Assembly (NCBI GenBank): GCA_963773085.1
Contig: CAVYZS010000014.1
Span: forward strand, 124,001 to 188,000
Length of the DNA stretch: 64,000 nt
From: JAENVT01 sp963773085
GTDB lineage: Bacteria; Actinomycetota; Acidimicrobiia; Acidimicrobiales; Ilumatobacteraceae
Direction of reading: 5' to 3'
Position 1 is the stretch's first letter, and every line of letters begins with the position of its first letter. A model generated the notes under the pieces. It was not told the origin of the DNA. It was given only the letters and a program-made list of their open reading frames with translations, and made no database searches. A program made the position numbers and the translations under genes. Positions 1 to 8,844 of the stretch are shown piece by piece.

Positions 1-44
1 GTCTGATCCGAAGTCAGATGCTCTATCCATTGAGCTACGAACAC
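1..44 (-). tRNA. tRNA-Arg (anticodon TCG), 3' part cut by window edge
   Basis: Read on the minus strand, the first 44 bases form the 5' half of a tRNA: a 7-nt acceptor strand ending at 44, the TA of positions 8-9, a D-arm starting GCTCAATGG, and a 5-bp anticodon stem TCTGA/TCAGA enclosing the loop CTTCGGA. The anticodon is TCG, which reads CGA (Arg). The variable loop, T-arm and 3' acceptor strand lie beyond the left edge. Confidence 0.9.
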
Positions 45-98
45 GCCAAGCGTCTAGGATAGTCCCGACAATTGTGGCGGGTTGATTTGCAATAGTTG

Positions 99-117
99 TT
101 AGGTTCACTTATCATGA
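99..117 (+). promoter_or_regulatory. possible degenerate IdeR/DtxR half-site upstream of the iron permease
   Basis: TTAGGTT (99-105) matches the left half of the actinobacterial iron-box consensus. The right half is poorly conserved. It lies about 20 bp upstream of the FTR1 start, where iron repression would make sense. This is a weak match and an inference only. Confidence 0.25.
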
Positions 118-123
118 GGGCCA

Positions 124-969
124 ATGGGCGCCAGTTTCCTCATCACGCTTCGTGAAGGCCTCGAGATCGCGCTGGTTCTTGCCATCGTCACGGCCTACCT
201 CGTCAAGAGCGGCCGCCGCGATGACTTGCACCTGATCCTCGTCGGCTCGGCGCTGGCCGGGGCCGTGTGCATCGTGGCCGGCATCATCGTGCACGCCTTC
301 ACCGATGAGCTGGTCGGCAAGGCCGAGCAAGCGACAGAGGGGGCCCTCGCGCTGGCATCGTGTGCGGTGTTGACGTGGATGATTTTCTGGATGCGGCGCA
401 ACTCGCGATCGATGGGCGGCGAACTGCGGGCCAAGGTCGACGCCGCCACCACCGGCCGTGCGCTCGCACTGCTGGCGTTCATCGCCGTCGCCCGCGAGGG
501 TTTCGAGACCGTCTTGTTCCTGCTCGGCGCGGAGACCCAGTCAGCAACTGGAGGCCAGGTCGTGATCGGCGGACTCATCGGCCTCGGCATCGCTGCGATC
601 CTCGGCTGGCTGATCTACGTCGGCGGTCGGCGAATCGATCTGGGCACCTTCTTCAAGATCACCGGGGTGTTGATGGTGCTCTTCGCAGCCGGGCTGGCCG
701 CAAAGTCCGTCCACGAGTTCCGCGAACTCGCCGGATTCGAGTCCGGTTGGCTGATCGACCCGATGTGGACCATCACCTCCGGGCCACTGGCGACGGGCAC
801 GTTCAACGACTTCATCGCGGGCCTGTTCGGATGGTCGGCGGAACCGGAGCGGATTCGTGTGTTCGCGTACTTCGCCTACGTGATCCCGGTGCTGGTCCTG
901 TACCTCAGGGTCCCGCAGACCTCGACGTCCGAGACGAGCCAGAAGGCGCCCGTCACCGCCGGCGTGTGA
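124..969 (+). CDS. efeU: FTR1-family iron permease (EfeU-like)
   Basis: Integral membrane iron permease of 281 residues, the usual size for bacterial EfeU/FTR1. The two family signatures are present: REGLE at residues 10-14 in the first membrane helix and REGFE at about 124-128 in the fourth. Several hydrophobic segments follow (about 7 in total). The glutamates of these motifs bind iron during translocation in this family. The ATG at 124 has a GAGG ribosome site just upstream (115-118); the ATG at 114 is in another frame and closes quickly. No EfeO or EfeB partner is visible, but a metal-responsive Fur/Zur gene and a metal ABC transporter follow, so the left end looks like a metal-homeostasis locus. 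Confidence 0.9.
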   Translation: MGASFLITLREGLEIALVLAIVTAYLVKSGRRDDLHLILVGSALAGAVCIVAGIIVHAFTDELVGKAEQATEGALALASCAVLTWMIFWMRRNSRSMGGELRAKVDAATTGRALALLAFIAVAREGFETVLFLLGAETQSATGGQVVIGGLIGLGIAAILGWLIYVGGRRIDLGTFFKITGVLMVLFAAGLAAKSVHEFRELAGFESGWLIDPMWTITSGPLATGTFNDFIAGLFGWSAEPERIRVFAYFAYVIPVLVLYLRVPQTSTSETSQKAPVTAGV

Positions 970-983
970 CCGCTCACGCCGGT
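958..983. terminator. bidirectional hairpin between converging efeU and fur/zur
   Basis: CCGGCGTG (959-966) and CACGCCGG (975-982) form a perfect 8-bp stem, extended by a G.T pair, around an 8-nt loop that contains the efeU stop codon. It lies exactly between two converging genes. There is no clear U-tract. Confidence 0.5.
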
Positions 984-987
984 CGGG

Positions 988-1438
988 CTACATCGACCGG
1001 CAATCCCCGCAGACACCGTGCACGTCGAACAGATGGTGCGATTCGGCGAAGCCCTCCGACTCCATCAACGACTGCAGTTCCTTGGTGATCAACCGCTCGA
1101 GCTGCGGACTGGGGTCGAAGTCGTTGACGACGCCGCACTCCGTGCACACCAGATGATGGTGGTGATGACTGGTCAGCGATTCGGCGATCTCGAAGCGATC
1201 GGTGCGATCGGCACCGCCGACGCGCACCGCGACACCGGCATCGCAGAGTTCGGCAAGGTTGCGGTACGCCGTCGACAACGGCACGCCGGAGATCTTGGCC
1301 ACTTCGTCGGCGGTGACCGGGCGATCGGATGTGCGCAACGCCGCCATCACCGAGACCCGGTGACGAGTGAGTCGCTGGCCGGCCTTCTGCAGCGTCGTCG
1401 ACGCCGTCGCGAGACGGTCTGCCAGGGTTGCTCTTCAC
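988..1438 (-). CDS. Fur-family metal-responsive repressor (probably Zur)
   Basis: DNA-binding metalloregulator. Visible features are the Fur winged-helix segment (ADEVAKISGVPLSTAYRNL), a histidine run followed by LVCTECG, and a C-terminal HGVCGDC, giving the two CxxC pairs of the structural zinc site. An uninterrupted reading begins only at 1350, but the same frame upstream encodes a good Fur N-terminus (LADRLATAS, then GQRLTRHR) without a normal start codon. A GTG at 1436-1438 in a neighbouring frame would supply it if one base is wrong near 1425. The gene faces a metal ABC transporter across a Fur-type palindrome. Zn is the likely effector because of those neighbours, but Mn or Fe cannot be excluded from sequence alone. 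Confidence 0.85.
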
Positions 1439-1475
1439 GCTTCAAGAATAACCCACCCGGACGTCATTTCGATAT

Positions 1476-1490
1476 TGAGAATCGATCTCA
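1476..1490. promoter_or_regulatory. Fur/Zur-type operator in the divergent promoter
   Basis: TGAGAATCGATCTCA is a 15-bp inverted repeat: arms TGAGA/TCTCA are perfect, and 5 of 7 positions match in a 7-1-7 reading. It lies between the repressor gene (left) and the metal ABC transporter start (1511), so it could control both. Confidence 0.6.
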
Positions 1491-1510
1491 TTCTTGATAT
1501 GGTGTGGCGC

Positions 1511-2260
1511 ATGGTCGAGATGGCTGCAGCCGGCAGTTCTCGAGGTGATAGTTCGAGGTCTCGGCGGTCAGCTACGGCGACCGCGTCGTGCTCGAGGGCG
1601 TTTCCTTTGCCGTCGGTCGGGCGAGCTGATCGGTGTGATCGGCCCCAACGGTGCGGGCAAGAGCACGCCTCTTCAAGGCGATCTGCGGCCTCGTGAACCA
1701 CACCGGCGAGGTCGAGGTCAACGGGGTGCACTGCCACAGTCGCACCGACCGGATGGACATCGCCTACATCCCGCAACGCAGCAACAACGACATCACCTTC
1801 CCCATCACGGTCGAGCGAGCTGGTGCTCGCCGGGCGACGACGATTCCACCGGTGGTACGCACGACCATCGGCGCACGACCGCGACGAGGCGCGGCGGATG
1901 CTCGAACTGGTCGACCTGTCGGGGATGGAGGAGTCGCTCGCTGAACCAGACTGTCGAGTGGTCAACTGCAGACGCGCGTACGTCGCCCGAGCGTTGGCGC
2001 AGGAGGCATCGGTGTTGATGCTCGACGAATCGCTCAGCGGCGTGGACGAACCGTCGACGGCCGAGCTGTTCGACGTGTTCGAACGTCTCGTCGCTGCAAG
2101 GATCCACGTTGCTGATCGCCACGCACGACCTGGCACTCGCCGGCGACGATTCTCGCGGTGCATGGCCGTGAACGGACGACTGCTCGGCGACGGACCGCCC
2201 GACACCGTGCTGTCGTCCGACGTGCTCGACCGCACCTTCGGATCGGCGACGTCGGCATGA
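1511..2260 (+). CDS. metal ABC transporter ATP-binding protein (ZnuC/MntB type), frameshifted
   Basis: ATPase of a zinc/manganese-type ABC importer. Across three frames one can read the Walker A (GVIGPNGAGKST), LFKAICGLVNHTGEV, the Q-loop region AYIPQRSNND, a signature region readable as LSSGQLQ followed by RAYVARALAQE, the Walker B VLMLDES with D-loop SGVDEP, and the H-loop ATHDLAL. At least five one-base shifts (near 1665, 1812, 1950, 2099, 2160) are needed to join them, so no continuous protein exists in this sequence. Conserved motifs in the right order across all breaks point to sequence error rather than decay. The stop overlaps the start of the permease gene (ATGA), an operon arrangement. 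No substrate-binding protein gene is seen next to it. Confidence 0.8.
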
Positions 2261-3102
2261 TCGCCGCTGGCTCATCGCCACGAACCTGGTCGAGGGCGAG
2301 TACCTGAAGGCGCTCGTCGCCGCGGCGATCATCGGGCGTGGTCGCTCCGTGGTCGGCACGTGGATCGTGCTGCGACGGATGGCAAACCTCGGCGACACGA
2401 TGTCGCACGGCACGCTGGCCGGCGTCGGCATCGCGTACGCCGCCGGGGTCAACATCCTGCTCGGCGCGCTCGGCGCCGGAGTGGTGATCGCCGTGCTGCT
2501 GATCCTGTTCTCGGCCAGCCAACGATTGGGGCACGAGGCGATCATCGCCGTGATGGGCAGCGCACTGTTCGCGGTCGGCATCATCATCATCTCGAGAATC
2601 GACACCACCGAGGAGCTCGAACACATCCTCTTCGGTGACGTGCTGCAGCCTCACGTGGAGCCAGATCGGTTCAACCTCGCCATCGGCGGGGCGGCCGTCG
2701 GCGATCGTGCTGCTGCTGTTCGGCGAGCTCCGCTGGCGTCGTTCGATCACGTGCAGGCGGAGCAGGTCGGCGTCCACGTCGAACTGGTCCAGGCGGTCCT
2801 GGTCGTGCTCCTTGGCCGTCGTCGTGGTCATCAGCCTGCGCACCGTCGGCTCGGTCATGGCCGTCAGCATGCTGGTGACCCCGGCGGCGACCGCTCGGCT
2901 GCTCAGCCCGACACTGCGACAGATGACCATCGTCGGTGTCGTTCTCGGGGTCTCGGAAGGAGTCGTCGGCGTCGCTCTCGGGCGGGCGCTCGACGCGCCG
3001 CCGGGCGCCACCATCGGCTCGCTCGCGGCCGTCGTGTTCGCCGTCGTCTACGCGATGACGCTGCCTCGACGTATGCCTCACCACCATCGCCCATTCGGCT
3101 GA
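2257..3102 (+). CDS. metal ABC transporter permease (ABC-3 family, ZnuB-like), frameshifted
   Basis: Membrane subunit of the metal importer. Recognisable ABC-3 segments are WLIATNLVEGEYLKALVAAA, WIVLRRMANLGDTMSHGTLA, a run of hydrophobic helices, FGDVL, then AVVVVISLRTVGSVMAVSML and TPAATARLLS. The length of about 280 residues fits the family. The ATG at 2257 overlaps the ATPase stop. Shifts near 2265, 2640-2700 and about 2800 are required. A DSHGT-like motif is replaced by MSHGTLAG, as is common in this family. Confidence 0.8.
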
Positions 3103-3218
3103 CCGCGACTGGCAAAGCCGCTGGCCAATGGCTGTGCGCTCCATGTGGACGCGCACCTGTGATGAGGCATGATGGGGCCGCGCGCCATGGGGGCCGCGAC
3201 TCCGAGGGGGGATCACAC

Positions 3219-3677
3219 GTGCAGATTCACGTCACCGTCAACGGTACGGCTCACGACAGCGATGTGGAGCCGCGCACACTGCTCGTCCACTACGTGCGCG
3301 AAGCCCTCGGCCTCACGGGCACCAACGTCGGCTGCGACACGTCGTCGTGCGGCGCGTGCAGCCTGCATCTCAACGGCGAGGCCGTGAAGAGCTGCACCGT
3401 GCTGGCCGTGCAGGCCGATGGGGCCGACATCTTGACCATCGAGGGTCTCGCCCAGAACGGCGAGATGCACCCGATGCAGAAGGCGTTCATGGAGAACCAC
3501 GGTCTGCAGTGCGGATACTGCACGCCGGGCATGGTCATGGCGGCGACCAGCCTGTTGAAGGAGAACCCGAATCCGACCGAGCGCGAGGTGCGCCTCGGTC
3601 TCGAGGGAAACCTGTGCCGCTGCACGGGCTATCACAACATCGTGCAGGCCGTGCTGGCCTGCGCCGCAGGTAGCTGA
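3219..3677 (+). CDS. coxS: form II molybdenum hydroxylase small [2Fe-2S] subunit (CoxS-like)
   Basis: Electron-transfer subunit of a xanthine-oxidase-family enzyme, 152 residues. The plant-type ferredoxin cluster cysteines are C39, C44, C47 and C59 (GCDTSSCGAC...C). The second cluster cysteines are C98, C101, C133 and C135 (CGYC...CRC). The GTG at 3219 is preceded by GAGGGGGG at 3204-3211; the reading frame is open far upstream, but that part covers the ABC permease. It is the first gene of an S-L-M operon, the order typical of form II clusters. The gene is intact. Confidence 0.92.
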   Translation: MQIHVTVNGTAHDSDVEPRTLLVHYVREALGLTGTNVGCDTSSCGACSLHLNGEAVKSCTVLAVQADGADILTIEGLAQNGEMHPMQKAFMENHGLQCGYCTPGMVMAATSLLKENPNPTEREVRLGLEGNLCRCTGYHNIVQAVLACAAGS

Positions 3678-3699
3678 CACCGACTCCGAGGGAGTGGTC

Positions 3700-6150
3700 A
3701 TGACCGTCACCGAAGACCGGCCCACTTCTGTCCTGGGCCAGCGGCTGCTGCGCCGCGAAGATCCCGCCTTGCTCACCGGCGAGGCCAAGTTCACCAACGA
3801 CTTGAACATCCCCGGCGCGTTGCACCTCGCCGTGCTGCGCAGTCCGTACGCGCACGCCCGCATCACCGCGTCGACGCTGTCGGCGGCCGCTCGCAATGCC
3901 CGGTGTGATCGCCGCGTACAGCGGCGCCGATCTCGCTTCGCTGTGGGCCGGCGCCGATGCCGTGCGCACTGGCCGGTGACGGCCGACATGAAGAACCCGA
4001 CGCACTACCCGCTCGCCGTCAGCAAGGCCGCGTACGCGGCGACGGCGTCGCGTGCGTGTTGGCCACCAGCGACGTCCGCCGCGCGACGCGCTCGACGCCA
4101 TCGATGTCACCTACGAGCCGCTCGACAGCGGTGATCGATCTCAACGACGCGCTCAGCGACCGAGTCGTGATCCACGACGAACTGGGCACCAACAAGAGCT
4201 ACACGTGGGATCTCAAGGTCGAAGGTCACGAGGGTCAGGTCGACGAGGCGTTCGCGGCAGCGACGTACACGGTCAGCGAGCAATACGTTCAGCAGCGCCT
4301 CATCCCGATGGCGATGGAACCACGCGCCGTCGCCGCGGTACCGCAGCCGTACGGCGGCGACATGATCCTGTACTCGGCCACGCAGATCCCGCACATCCTC
4401 AAGATCATGACCGCGCTGACGCTGGGCATTCCCGAGCAGCAGATGCGGGTGATCGCGCCCGCCGTCGGGGGCGGCTTCGGCTCGAAGCTCAACGTCTACG
4501 CCGAGGAGACTGCTGTGCGTCGCGCTGGCCCGCAAGCACGCCGTGCCCGTTCGCTGGAACGAGGAGCGCAGCGAGGACGCCCAGGCAACGATCCAGGGTC
4601 GCGGCCAGATCCAGAACATCGAACTGGCCGCGGATGCCGACGGCAAGGTCACGGCCGTGCGCGTCCGGCTGCTCGCCGACATGGGCGCCTACCTCCAACT
4701 GGTCACGCCCGGCATCCCGCTGCTCGGCGCGTTTCTGTACGCCGGGGTCTACGACATCCCGGTTGCGTACGACTTCTCGTGCACCAGCGTGTTCACGAAC
4801 GATGACACCGACCGACGCCTATCGAGGTGCCGGTCGCCCCGAGGCCACCTACGCCATCGAGCGAGCGATGGACGCGCTCGCCGCCAAGATCGGCATCGAT
4901 CCGGTCGAGCTGCGGCAGCGCAACTTCATCCGCAAGGATCAGTTCCCGTACACCGCGTTCAGCGGTCTGGTCTACGACTCGGGCGATCACGACGCCGCCT
5001 CGACGATGGCTCTCGGGCTGGCCGACTACGAAGGATTCGCGCCCGCCAGAAGACACAGAACGTCGACGGTGCAACCAGGCGGCTCGGCATCGGCGTCAGC
5101 AGCTACTTCGAGATGTGCGGCCTCGCCCCGTCACGTGTGCTCGCCTCGCTCAACTACTCCGCTGGCGGATGGGAGTCAGCGACGGTCCGCGTGCTGCCGA
5201 CCAACAAGATCCAGGTCGTCACGGGCACGTCTCCGCACGGCCAGGGCCACGAGACCGCGTGGAGCATGATCGTCGCCGAGAAGATGGGTGTCAGTCCCGA
5301 CGACGTCGACGTGCTGCACAGCGACACCGCCATCGCTCCGCTCGGACTCGACACCTACGGATCTCGGTCGCTGCCGGTCGGCGGCGTGGCCATCGCGATG
5401 GCCTGCGACAAGGTCATCGACAAGGCCGCCAAGATCGCCGCTCATCAGCTCGAGGCCAACGAGGCCGATCTCGAGTTCGTCGGTGGAGCGTTCACGGTGA
5501 AGGGCTCGCCCGATCGCAGCCTGCCGTTGGCCGCGATCGCGTTCGAGGCGTTCACCGCCCACAACCTGCCCGACGGCCTCGAGCCCAACCTCGAGGCACA
5601 GGTCACCTACGACCCGCCGAACTTCTCGTGGCCGTTCGGCACACACGTGTGCACGGTCGAGGTCGACACCGAGACCGGCCAGGTCGACGTCCTCAACTAC
5701 GTCGCCGTGGACGACTGCGGCGTACAGGTGAACCCGTTGATCGTCGACGGTCAGGTGCACGGCGGCGTCATCCAAGGTCTCGCTCAGGCGCTGTACGAGG
5801 AAGCCGTGTACGACAACGACGGCAACCTGAAGACGTCGACCCTCACCGAGTACCTCGTGCCGGCCGCCAGTGACGTACCGTCCATCACACTCGGTCACAC
5901 CGTCACCCCGTCTCCGACCAACCAACTCGGCGTGAAGGGCATCGGCGAGGCCGGCACCATCGGCGCTGCACCCGCAGTCATCAATGCGGTGGTCGATGCC
6001 CTATCGGGTCTCGGCGTCACCGACGTGACGATGCCGGCCAGCCCGCACAACGTCTGGAAAGCAATGCAAGCCGCAAGCAACAACAGTCCCGCCAATACCA
6101 ATGATTCCGCCAATACCAATGATTCCGCCAATAGAGGAGCAACCACGTGA
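3700..6150 (+). CDS. coxL: form II CoxL-like molybdopterin large subunit, frameshifted
   Basis: Molybdopterin-binding catalytic subunit of about 815 residues. The active-site loop reads AYRGAGR (4817-4837), the form II signature, instead of AYxCSFR of genuine Mo-Cu CO dehydrogenase, so CO may not be the physiological substrate. Other family motifs are VGGGFGSKLN, GHETAWSM, TYGSRSLPVGG and GVKGIGEAGTIGA. About six one-base shifts (near 3895, 4075, 4120, 4508, 4803, 5065) split the gene; the last 1.1 kb is open. GAGGGAG at 3688-3694 supports the ATG at 3700. The C-terminus ends in a short repetitive tail (SANTND repeated). The stop overlaps the coxM start (GTGA). Confidence 0.88.
6091..6133 (+). 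repeat. 18-bp tandem repeat at the 3' end of the form II coxL
   Basis: Two perfect copies of an 18-bp unit starting GCCAATACC (6091-6108, 6109-6126) plus 7 bp of a third. The unit keeps frame and encodes A-N-T-N-D-S. It is much more AT-rich than its surroundings and sits outside the conserved enzyme fold. Confidence 0.9.
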
Positions 6151-6972
6151 TTCCCGCCGCCTTCGACTACGTCCGCGCCGGTTCTGCCGAAGAGGCCATC
6201 CGCCTCATCGGCGAACATGGTGACGACGCCAAGTTCCTCGCCGGCGGGCACAGCCTGCTGCCGCTCATGAAGTTGCGCCTCGCCCAGCCGAGCGTGCTGG
6301 TCGACATCGGGCCGCATCAGCGACCTGTCGTACATCACGCGACGCCGGCGACCACATCGCCATCGGCGCACTGACCCGCCACATGGACATCGAGACCAGT
6401 TCGGTGCTCGCCGAGCACGTCCCGCTGCTCGCCCACGCCGCCGGTCACGTCGGCGACCCGCAGGTGCGCCACCGCGGCACGATCGGCGGATCCATCGCGC
6501 CACAGCGATCCGGCCTCCGACCTTCCGGCAACGACGCTTGGCGCTCGGCGCGACGTACGTCGCCCAGGGCCCCAACGGCACCCGCGAGATCGCCGCAGGC
6601 GACTTCTACCAAGGTTTCCTGGAGACCGTCGCTGGCGGCCGACGAGATGCTGACCGAGATCCGCGTTCCGAAGATGAACGGCGCCGGATGGAACTTCCAG
6701 AAGTTCAATCGTCGCGCCCAGGACTGGGCCATCGTCGGTGTCGCCGCCTGGCGACGCAACGGCGACAGCGGCGTCGGACTGGTCAACATGGGATCGACAC
6801 CGATCCTGGCGACCAGTGTGTCGAACGCTCTTTCGCAAGGCGCATCGATCGCCGACGCCGCGCAACTCGCGGCCGAGGACGCCGAGCCGCAGAGCGATCT
6901 CAACGCCAGCCCCGAGTACCGAGTGCACCTGGCCAAGGTCCTCGTACGCAGGGCGCCCTCGAGGCCTGCTGA
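6147..6972 (+). CDS. coxM: form II CoxM-like FAD-binding medium subunit, frameshifted
   Basis: FAD-binding subunit passing electrons from the Fe-S clusters. Readable motifs are AGGHSLLPLMKLRLAQP (FAD-binding loop AGGHS), IGALTRHMDIE, the second FAD motif RHRGTIGGSIA, ALGATYVAQGPNG, and a C-terminal domain ending VHLAKVLVRRALEA. At least four shifts are needed (near 6310, 6515, 6625, 6950). Without the last shift the frame runs on to 7009. The GTG at 6147 is preceded by GAGGAGC at 6134-6140 and overlaps the coxL stop. It is the last gene of the S-L-M operon; no maturation genes follow it here, so it may rely on the cox accessory genes further right. Confidence 0.85.
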
Positions 6973-7010
6973 ACCCCGTTCAGCACCTCCTATCGGCAGC
7001 CTGGTAGGCC

Positions 7011-8019
7011 ATGTCAGTCGTGGCCGACCAACCTCAGCTCGACCACCGAGTGGCACTTGGCTCGGTCGTTCCGATCGACTATCTGGCCTGGCGTGCGGCG
7101 CACGGCGCTGACGTGTTTCTGCGTCTACGCGGTCGTGTGGACTCGCGACAACGGGATCCTCTGGGACCGGTTGGGCGATCGCCCGCGCAGTCACCGTCTT
7201 CCTGATCTGTGCGTTCATCGGTCGGCCGCTGCGGCAGTGGGGCATCCTGGCGATCGACCTGTCGCTGTACTGCGCGATGTGGTACGCCTACGAGACCACC
7301 CGTGGCGCCGCCGACGGCAGGCTGTTCGGGATCAAGTTCCCACTGCAGGTGGAGTGCGCCGCGCAACATCGACCGCTTCCTGTTCTTCGGCCACGACCCC
7401 AACACCGTGCTGCAGGATCACTTCTGGACAGTCGACGGTGCACTGGTGGGACAAGGTCGCGTCGCTGACCTACTTCACCCACTTCATCCTCGTCCCGATC
7501 GTGATGGGCGCACTCTGGGCAACTCGCCATCGCCAGTGGGCGCGGTTCATGAAGCGATTCGCCACCGTGCTCGGCGTGGCCTGCCTGCATGTTCATCCTG
7601 CTTCCCGACGGCACCACCGTGGATGGCAGCGAAGAACTACCAAGTGATTCCGCCGCTCACTCGCAGCGCCGGGCGCGGGTTCACCGCGATGGGTCTGCAC
7701 GCCGCGGCCGTCAGTTGGAAGGCCGCCCTCGACTGGGGCAACGCCGTCGCGGCGATGCCGTCGTTGCACGCAGCTCGTTCGCGCTGATCGTGCCGGCCTT
7801 CTTCCTCCCGTGGATCAAGCCGGTGTGGCTGAAGGCGTCGTCCTGGTCTTCCCCGTCCTCATGCTGACGTCGCTCGTCTACCTCGCCGAGCACTGGGTGA
7901 TCGACGGTCTGGTCGGCTGGGCGATCGTCGGTGGCTCGTTCTGGTTCTGGAACCGCATGGAGAACCGTCAGCGTCACAAACGTGCCGAGCGCTCGTTCGG
8001 CGCCCTGGCCGCACTGTGA
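7011..8019 (+). CDS. PAP2-superfamily membrane phosphatase, frameshifted
   Basis: Multi-spanning membrane protein of about 335 residues. Hydrophobic segments read AVTVFLICAFIGRPLRQW, AIDLSLYCAMWYAYETTRG, LTYFTHFILVPIVMGALWA and LTSLVYLAEHWVIDGLVGW. The PAP2 phosphatase motifs PSLHA (near 7763) and H...D in AEHWVIDGLVGW are present, which places it with PAP2-like inositolphosphotransferase/phosphatase proteins of actinobacteria acting on lipid phosphates. At least five shifts break it. The stop overlaps a possible GTG start of the next gene (CTGTGATTG). Confidence 0.75.
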
Positions 8020-8039
8020 TTGTCGGTCGTGAGTCCCGC

Positions 8040-8492
8040 ATGGGCATGAACCCACCGTCGGTCCTGCTCGACCTCAGCTTCCTGACCGCGGTAGCCGACA
8101 CGGACGACGCCAACCACGACGACGCCGTGGCCATGTATCGCACGTTGATCGACGACTTCGTCGCCCAACGACATCTGCTCGTGAGCCCGCGCCGATCACC
8201 TCGCCGCTGTCGACAAACCCGACCTGTTCGCGCCGATCGACAAGTTGCATGTCGCCCGTCAGCATCGCAATGCCGCGGACGAGCTGGATGCGCGGCACAC
8301 CGGTCGATCCGACCTGGCGATCACCCTGGTGTTGATCCATCGGACGAAGGTCCGCAGGGTGGCCACGTTCGACGAACGTCTCGCCCCTACGACCTCGACC
8401 TCGTCACCTCCCGACTCGTCGCCCCAGACTTTGTCGCTCCCGACACGTTGGACATGTCGGCGGCGACAAAGTTGACGGACGGGGCCGGCTAG
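8040..8492 (+). CDS. PIN-domain protein, frameshifted
   Basis: The N-terminus SVLLDLSFLTAVADTDDANH resembles the PIN fold, with an acidic residue after the first strand. The middle part read in another frame contains DLAITLVLIHRTKVRRVATFDERL, matching the C-terminal PIN region with its conserved acidic residue. Two compensating shifts (near 8195 and 8385) restore the original frame before the stop. PIN proteins are Mg-dependent ribonucleases, often VapC toxins, but no antitoxin gene lies upstream, so a solitary PIN protein is more likely. The start could be GTG 8016, overlapping the preceding gene, or ATG 8040. Its TAG stop shares CTAG with the converging gene. Confidence 0.6.
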   Translation: MGMNPPSVLLDLSFLTAVADTDDANHDDAVAMYRTLIDDFVAQRHLLVSPRRSPRRCRQTRPVRADRQVACRPSASQCRGRAGCAAHRSIRPGDHPGVDPSDEGPQGGHVRRTSRPYDLDLVTSRLVAPDFVAPDTLDMSAATKLTDGAG

Positions 8493-8784
8493 CTCTCGAA
8501 CTGCACAGGCGGCGTTGTCGATCCACGGACGAACGACGCCGGCGCGGATCTCGTCGTGCCTGTGGATGCTTGTCGTAGACGCGCCAGTCGTCGATGCTGT
8601 CGAACTCGGCGACGATCGCGAAGTCGAAGTTGCCCATGTCGGACGCACCCTCATCGGTGCCGCACCGATACGAACGCACCTCCGGCAGGGTCGCGGCGAA
8701 CTCGAGCAGTTGGGCCTTCACCGTCTCGACGTGGCCGGCCGGAATTCCCGGCTTCCAGCGGAACGCAACAACGTGAGTGATCAT
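8489..8784 (-). CDS. Dabb-family (stress-responsive alpha-beta barrel) protein, frameshifted
   Basis: A small protein of about 98 residues. The N-terminus MITHVVAFRWKPGIP and the core SYRCGTDEGASDMGNFDFAI followed by SIDDWRVYDKHPQHDEI are typical of the Dabb dimeric barrel, a fold also used by small monooxygenases and cyclases; no catalytic role can be assigned. One shift near 8550 is needed, after which VRPWIDNAA is read. The inferred TAG stop forms CTAG (8489-8492) with the stop of the converging PIN gene. Confidence 0.75.
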
Positions 8785-8844
8785 GTCCGCGACCGTAGCG
8801 TGCCTCGCACGTAACGTCGCACTCCGACAGGTGGTGAGATCCAA

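Noticed and set aside
3700..6150. Calling the first coxL a CO dehydrogenase proper
   Set aside because: Its active-site loop is AYRGAGR, without the copper-binding cysteine, so form II of uncertain substrate is the safer call.
8040..8492. VapBC toxin-antitoxin module
   Set aside because: Only a PIN protein is seen; the upstream gene is a PAP2 membrane protein and no small antitoxin frame precedes it.
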